Source: Vitellaria paradoxa
Taxonomy: Eukaryota; Streptophyta; Magnoliopsida; Ericales; Sapotaceae
Direction of reading: 5' to 3'
Length of the DNA stretch: 64,000 bases
Assembly (NCBI GenBank): GCA_019916065.1
Contig: CM034233.1
Location: 53,809,947-53,873,946, forward strand
Below, piece by piece: positions 58,200 to 64,000 of the stretch. The notes under the pieces are model-generated. The model was not told the DNA's origin. It saw only the letters and a list, made by a program, of their open reading frames with translations, and searched no databases. Position 1 is the first letter of the stretch. Each line of letters starts with the position of its first letter. Made by a program: the position numbers and the translations under genes.

Positions 58200-59640
58200 A
58201 AAAGTTTCAACCTAGTTCCTAATTGACATAACTGGGCTTACTTTCAACCAGTCAAAGATAGATCCCACTTTGTCATTGTCATCATTGAGGATTGCTTTTT
58301 CCTCACTGAAGCATAACACTTTCTTCAAGGGATCTTTTATAAACTTACAATCAACATGACTTGTATCTACCAAATAAACTTCTTCCACTTCAGGCATCTT
58401 TTTGGCTATTTACTAACATGAAATATGTTTGTTTCAAAGATAATGTTGCCAAAAGACATTTTCATCGATCTATTCCTGCAATTGATTAATGCATTTGAGG
58501 TTGCAAGGAATGGTCGGCCCAAAATGATAGGCATTTGATTTTGTGCGAACATATTAGTTAGTGGTTATGTGTCGAGGATTGTGAAATCCACGAGAAAATA
58601 AAATTTCTCAACTTGAACTAGTACGTCTTTGACCATACCATGTTGGACCTTGATAGATTTGTTGGCTTGTTCTAAGGTCACACGAGTGGGTTTTAATTCC
58701 CCTAAGCCTAATTGCTTGTAGATTGAATAGGGCAACAAATTTACACTTGCCCCTAGATTAACCAGTGCTCAATCTATCGGTGCTTCCCAATATAGCATGT
58801 AATAGTAGGATAGCCAGGTCCTTATGTTTTGGGGGTGTTTTGCACTGAAGAATAGCACTTGCTTGTTCAATCATAATGGCATTCTCTTTCACATTTAATC
58901 CCCTCTTTATCATGCATAATTCCTTTAAAAATCTAGTGTACGAGGGAATTTGTTTAATTACGTCAAGTGGAGGTATATTGATCTTCACTCGTTTAAACAC
59001 CTCTAATGTATCTGCAGCTTGAGCTTGCTTCTTGCTCCTTAGTAGCCTTTAAGGGAAAGGTGCTTTAGGAATGCACTCCTCTGATACAACCGTCGATTCT
59101 TCTTCACCAACTTTCCTTTTCCCTTTATTCACAGTTTGTTAATGCTCTTCCTTATCCTCTATCGGATGTATCTATTCATCATTTTCTAATTAATCTTTCG
59201 CTTTCTACTTAGATTCCAACTCTTTCCCAAGTTTAGCCACTTTAGGATGAATGGTTTTATCAATAACGTTACCATTCCTAAGTGTCATAACAGTTTTGTA
59301 CTTGCTCAAAATTATTTTGTACACTGGAATATCCTTCAGCTTGATTTGCCTAGGCTGTTGGATTTGGATGTGGTTGAGTAGGCAATTGACTTTTTGGCTG
59401 AGTACTTAATGCTTGAGTTATAAGGGTTAGTTGACTCTTTATATCATCCATGGCTTGATTGTTTTGGGCCCACAGTGTAGACTGTGTGGTCATGAACTGC
59501 TGAAGCGTCTCTTCAGTGGACCTTTTAGTAGGGTTGATATTAATATTCTTTTGTGGCCCAACATTTTGAGACTGTCCTAGGTGATGGAATGGAACTTGAT
59601 GCATAGGTGGAGGTAGTATAGTATAAAATTGTTGAGGCAT
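58200..59640 (-). pseudogene. Athila gag C-terminus and protease region
   Basis: Scattered frames: FKRVKINIPPLDVIKQIPSY with CMIKRGLNVKENAI and PPKHKDLAILL (58758–59000), a familiar Athila block before the protease. It is followed by stops; an intact protease active site was not seen. Confidence 0.65.
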
Positions 59641-60051
59641 TGGTGTCCCCTTATTTCTCCAACCTAAATTAGGCTAGCTTCTTTAACCTAGATTGTACAT
59701 CTTAGAATATATGTTTCCCCCTTGATTTGGCCCGTAATATGGTGGATGAAATTGATTGATAATGTGAATAGGAAGTTAATTTGGTTTTTAACTCTAAACC
59801 ACTTCTCTGCAAATAGGTATGGCTGGGCAATCGTCTGTACAATGTGTCTAACTATCGCATATAATGCAATAGACATTCGTTATAGGTTCTTAGACAATTG
59901 GTGTGTCCTTCTTAATCTTGAGAGTCTCCAATTCTCTTGTTAATGCTGCCAGCCTCGCTCTGATGTTATCAGATTTGCTGAATTGATGAATACCTTTGTT
60001 TGACGAGATACTAGTAGTTTGAGTATGTTAAGGCCCTGTAGTGTCTCATGT

Positions 60052-60483
60052 TTATACATTCTCAGCTAAGATTTCAAAGTATTCATAGGCTTCCTCCAGA
60101 GTTCTGTCATAAAATTGCCCGTTGCACATAGTTTCCATGAATTGTTTGAGTTGTGGCATTAGTGATCCAAAAAGGACACTTGTAAGATGCCAGGTTCCAA
60201 ATTCGTGGTTAGGGCAAGAATTTAATAGCATTTTAAACCTCTCCCAACATTGGTAGAATGTCTCTCTTGGTTGGGAAGCAAAGTTTAAAATTTGATGTTG
60301 AATAACATCAATTCTATTTGGGGGAAAAAATTTCTTTAAGAACTTCGCTTGTAACTCATTCCATATATGAATGGAGTTTGGTTGCAAAAACTTAAACAAT
60401 CGGGTTGCCTTGTCTTTTAACAAGAATGGAAAAAGTTTGAGGAAAACAAGATCTATGGGACATCCTTGGTTTTTAATGGTCAC
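60052..60483 (-). pseudogene. Athila gag core
   Basis: Retrotrans_gag features: LKLFPFLLKDKATRLFKFL, IWNELQAKFLKKFFPPNR, ETFYQCWERFKMLLNSCPNH. Open for 143 codons only; N- and C-terminal parts are in other frames or stopped (for example 59350–59640, Gln/Pro-rich). Confidence 0.82.
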
Positions 60484-60984
60484 ACAAATGTTCTAAAAGC
60501 GAGTGAGATGATCATATGGGTTTTCGGAGTCCATACCATGAAAGGTAGGTAAAAGTTAAATCATACTGGTTTTGAAATTAAAAGAACGTTGTGTTTTTGG
60601 CCACACAATACATGATTCGGGTGTGTAACAATTTGGTTGTATGATGTCTCACATGGATCATCTCACAGTCACATTCTAATTATTGTCTTGTGCCATCTCT
60701 AATCTAGTGGGTGAAAAAGGAAGTTGAACGTCTTCAAAAAGGTTAGTGGGTTTGAAAGGTGGATTGATTAGGTCAAAATGTTATAATCTACAGTTACCTC
60801 CCCGTCTCCAAGTGTTCATAAGCAGTAACGGAAAATTCAAGTAGTCTACCACTTCTAAACAGTAGAAATATTTTATTATTATTATTATTTTTTAAAAAAC
60901 TGTAGAAGAGTATCCTAGAGTTAACCTAATGAATCAAAACTAAGTTCCCCTGCATCGGGGACAAAAACTTGTTCGCCTCACAAA

Positions 60985-61316
60985 TGTACAGGTAAAATTA
61001 ACTTCTAAGTGTAAGGGTGTGCGGTGTAGTTTTACCTGGTGAGACTAGGATCGCATCCACGGGGCACTACGAATGAAGCCCAGTGTTTATAAGTTCTTCT
61101 AAACTATTGTTCTATTTTAAAAGCAATAAAATAAAAATGAGTTTATGTTTTGAATAGGTTGGATGTAATTACTAACTACTCAACAAGAAATTAAAATTGC
61201 AAGTAACTAAGTTAAACTAGAAAATAGGCAATCAAAACAATTCTAATCTACGTAGGAAAGCTTGTAAGATTCAAAGTAAATTAAATTAGATAAACAATGC
61301 AAATAAGAAAACTAGG
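60985..61316 (-). repeat. Athila 5' LTR remnant
   Basis: Matches 48354–48682. The match stops exactly where the chromovirus LTR begins (61317). Confidence 0.8.
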
Positions 61317-63141
61317 TGTGGCATCTTGAATTCTTAAATGCATTATTAAATTGCTACTTGTTTTATATTTTATATTTAGAATTTTAATTGTGCTAATTTA
61401 GTATTATTCTAAAATTTGCTTAGTTTTAATTTAAATTTATCGGTAGATTAACTAAGTTTTTAATAGATAGTGTTGTTTTTAATTAGTTTAATTAATTTGA
61501 ATTTAATCATGATGTGAACATATATATATATATGTTTTGATTACATGGCTAGGATGTGCATAGGGGTATGTTGTGCAACTTTGGTGATGTCCACATGGTT
61601 CGTGTATAAAAAAAAAAAAAAAAGTGAAATGAAAAAGCTAGTGAAAGCGATGGACTCGGCCAGGAGACTTCATTCTATATGTATATATAACTTATATGTT
61701 GTGTAAAGGTTAAAAACGAAAAAAAAAAATAATAATGAGGAGAAATGAAGGAAAAAAATAGTGAGGAAGAAGAGAACCGAGTGAGAAAAATTTAGATATT
61801 TTGGCTCGACTATTGAGGTAAGTCATTTTCTTTTGTTAATTTAAAATTAATTATATAGAAGGCAAAATAAATTAAATATGTTGAAAGTGAAATGGTTGTC
61901 TTTATTTATTACATTTTTAATAATTGATTTGGTTTATATTTTAATCATTCAATGTTTGATTTGCATACTTTATTTGGGTTAAAATTAAGACCCAGAGATA
62001 ATCAGAAGCAACCATCCCAATGTTTGATTTTCTCAGAATATCTGCTATTCAGGTGGGTGTATTAAACTTAAGGGTAAAAGCTATTAAATATAAATTGATA
62101 AATTTTATTAATTTGTTGTTATTGATTATTTGTTTTGATATGAAGTACTGCGTATTTATGGATTTATTGTGTTAGTGAAGAATTGCAGTTATTTGTGGAA
62201 TGATAAATTTGGGAAGTAATATTTTACTTGGGAAAGAAAATATTATTACATGCCAGCATGAATTATGTGCATTACACTTGCATTATGGTCAGATGGGAGC
62301 AGGCTAGATAGGGTTAGAAAAAGAAAAAAAATGAGGCCAGATAGAAAGAAAAAAAATGGGAGACTAGATGGGGCTAGGTCAGATGGGACCAATAGTGAGG
62401 CCAGATGGAGTCAAGCCAAATAGGGCTAATGGGACATGCTAAGTTAAAGCCACTATCCACAGTTGAGTGCTCAACTCATAGGCCAGATAGGGCCAAATAT
62501 GTGTTACATTATTATCTAAATCATTTATCATGCAAATATGCTATAGGATGGCCAGTTGGGCCCTATTGATGATGATAGTAGTTGATACATGAAAAGTGTG
62601 ATGAGTTATGCGTTGAGATATTTGTATTACTGTCAATTATGATACATCTAAATTAATTATTATTTGATTATAGGATGATTGTCTATATAACTACAGTGGA
62701 TTATCTTTGGTTCATATTTGTTATCTTTTATTGTAAGTATAATACCTCCACTAAGTGCGTGGCACTCACACCTAAAATTTACACATTTCAGGTTGAGTCT
62801 AGGAGTGGCTGCAAGTACTTGGAGAAGATTTTGGGTTGTTTGTTTCCCTGTTTTAATCAGGTGTTAGTAATTGGGAGTTTGTGTAAATAAACCTAGAGTT
62901 TTAATAGTATTAGACTAAGGCTTGGCTTAATATGTCAGAAACTGTGAATTTGCACATATTTAAGTGTTTATGGGATTTTGTTTATATTGCCAATGAATAA
63001 ATATAAATCTAATGGGTAATATTTTATTTTAATATAGGATTTTCTATGGAATGTGATTATTGACTTATCATAGATAGATGATATAAATGTGTCCCCTTTA
63101 TTTAAGGAATTAAATATGTAACCTAAAATAGGGGTGTGACA
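61317..63141 (+). repeat. chromovirus 5' LTR
   Basis: TG...CA ends. It contains an irregular GCCAGATGGGGCTA-type purine-rich array at about 62285–62420. No partner in the window, so the exact ends rest on the PBS and the Athila break point. Confidence 0.75.
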
Positions 63142-63341
63142 GTTTAGTATTAGAGCCTAGGTTAAAGGGTTTTGTAGACTTGTTAGCGTTTGGTACTTGC
63201 AGCCAATTATAAGAAAAATGTCTTAAGAGTTAAGTGATTGTGATATGATGTTTATTTGCATAGATATTAAGGATCTTGGAATTATAAAATGTTATAAAAT
63301 TATATTTTACATCTCACTTTGAGTTTGATGTCAGATAAAAG

Positions 63342-64000
63342 AAATGGATATTGGACACATCCCTAAGGTAGTAGAGGAAGAGGGCTCAGTTGGATAGATC
63401 TCACAAACGGTGCAGGCTTTAGGATAGCAGAAGGGTCAAGGGGATCAGCCTCCAATTCAACACCAGCAAGACTCAGTAGAAAGGGTGATTGAGGTCGTGG
63501 CCAGATTAGTGGAACTACAGACAAAACAGAGGTACAGGCCAGAGGCACATGACACCATGTATGAGCAATTTCTTAAATTGGGACTTACATCGTTCTTTGG
63601 TACTATTAACCCTTTAGAAACTGCGGAATGGTTAAAGAACATGGAGGCAATTTTTGAGTTAATATGGATTTCTAACAAAGATAAAATCATCCTAGCCACA
63701 TTTATGTTGAGAGATCAAGCTAGGCATTGGTGGGAAGCTACAAAAAAGATTGTCAGCCGCTAGAATGACTTGGAATCAATTCACTAATACCTTCAATGAT
63801 AAGTATTTTCCTTAGTCATACAGATATGAAAAAAAAGCAGGAGTTTATTACCTTGAGGCAAGGGAAGATGTCTGTCACGGAGTATAAAGCTCAATTCATT
63901 GCATTATTTAGATTTGCTTCAGAACTGGTATAAATAGAAGACGCAAAGTGTCGAAGATTCTAGCAGGGATTGGAGCTTTCTATCAAATCTCGAATTTCTG
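63342..64000 (+). pseudogene. chromovirus gag, broken
   Basis: Retrotrans_gag start with FLKLGLTSFFGTINPLETAE, WLKNMEAIFELIW and ATFMLRDQARHWWEA (63485–63763). Stops occur before and after (63396–63398, 63762–63764). Continues past the window. Confidence 0.82.

Larger units (their letters stand above)
48354..61316 (-). mobile_element. Athila-type Ty3/Gypsy retrotransposon, decayed, right LTR truncated
   Basis: Minus strand. The 3' LTR is about 48354–49831 and the 5' LTR remnant 60985–61316; both begin on the plus strand with TGT.CAG.TAAAATTAAC and match for about 330 bp. The interior shows gag, protease region, RT, RNase H and integrase, then a long region to 49.8 kb that in Athila elements holds an env-like ORF. 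Many stops. A hAT element interrupts RT and a chromovirus cuts the right LTR. Confidence 0.82.
61317..64000 (+). mobile_element. chromovirus (Tekay/Del-like) Gypsy, 5' part
   Basis: The 5' LTR 61317–63141 (about 1.8 kb, TGTGGCATCTTG to GGGGTGTGACA) is followed by the PBS-like TTTAGTATTAGAGCC at 63143–63157 and the start of gag. It is inserted in the Athila 5' LTR; the remainder lies right of the window. Confidence 0.83.

Noticed and set aside
1..64000. CRISPR arrays, rRNA or tRNA genes, bacterial operons
   Set aside because: No regular direct repeats with spacers, no rRNA or tRNA signature, and spliced plant gene structure throughout.

Overview
The window is nuclear DNA of a flowering plant, almost certainly a eudicot. 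It is AT-rich, its introns follow plant GT–AG rules, and most of it consists of Copia and Gypsy LTR retrotransposons, L1-like and RTE LINEs and MITEs. No bacterial, organellar or CRISPR features were seen. I could not assign a species.

Region 1 (1–28,709, minus strand) is one host locus, TONSOKU (TSK, also called BRUSHY1 or MGOUN3), a TPR plus LRR nuclear protein of chromatin inheritance and replication-linked repair. I could place 18 consecutive exons by joining splice sites and reading phase: the N-terminal TPR exons at 28.7–23.2 kb, an acidic Ser-rich linker at 22.9–22.0 kb, a conserved middle domain at 21.5–19.9 kb and 7.7 kb, and the LRR exons from 2.2 kb off the left edge. The copy is broken. 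It has three in-frame stops, two 1-nt frameshifts, a mutated splice acceptor, and a 5'-truncated LINE inside coding exon 2 with a 14-bp target duplication. It is best read as a TSK pseudogene.

The TSK introns are packed with elements. Intron 11 holds a Copia element (2,327–7,659) with 202-bp LTRs that differ at one position. Intron 10 holds a chromovirus-type Gypsy (8,885–16,941) whose left LTR was later hit by an L1-like LINE, an RTE LINE with about 20-bp duplications (18,117–19,791), and a 47-bp RTE stub that duplicated the exon 10 donor site. Intron 2 holds another internally deleted LINE.

Region 2 (28.7–42.5 kb) is very AT-rich intergenic DNA without a gene. It contains diverged direct repeats, a 9-bp-TSD MULE-like MITE, a 647-bp compound inverted repeat that could form a long hairpin, MITE remnants, and an LTR (40,554–41,160) preceded by Athila-like 3' sequence.

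Region 3 (42.5–47.8 kb) is a Tourist-like MITE (TSD TAA) split by a gag-only LTR retrotransposon (42,570–47,525, TSD GTTTT). The retrotransposon resembles SIRE/Maximus in gag but has no pol.

Region 4 (48.35–61.3 kb, minus strand) is a decayed Athila-type Gypsy element with a 727-bp hAT-type element inside its reverse transcriptase. Its right LTR is cut by a chromovirus (61,317 to the window end), of which the 5' LTR, PBS and start of gag are present.

The main biological result is a lost copy of a normally conserved genome-maintenance gene, with its order of decay partly readable from nested insertions.
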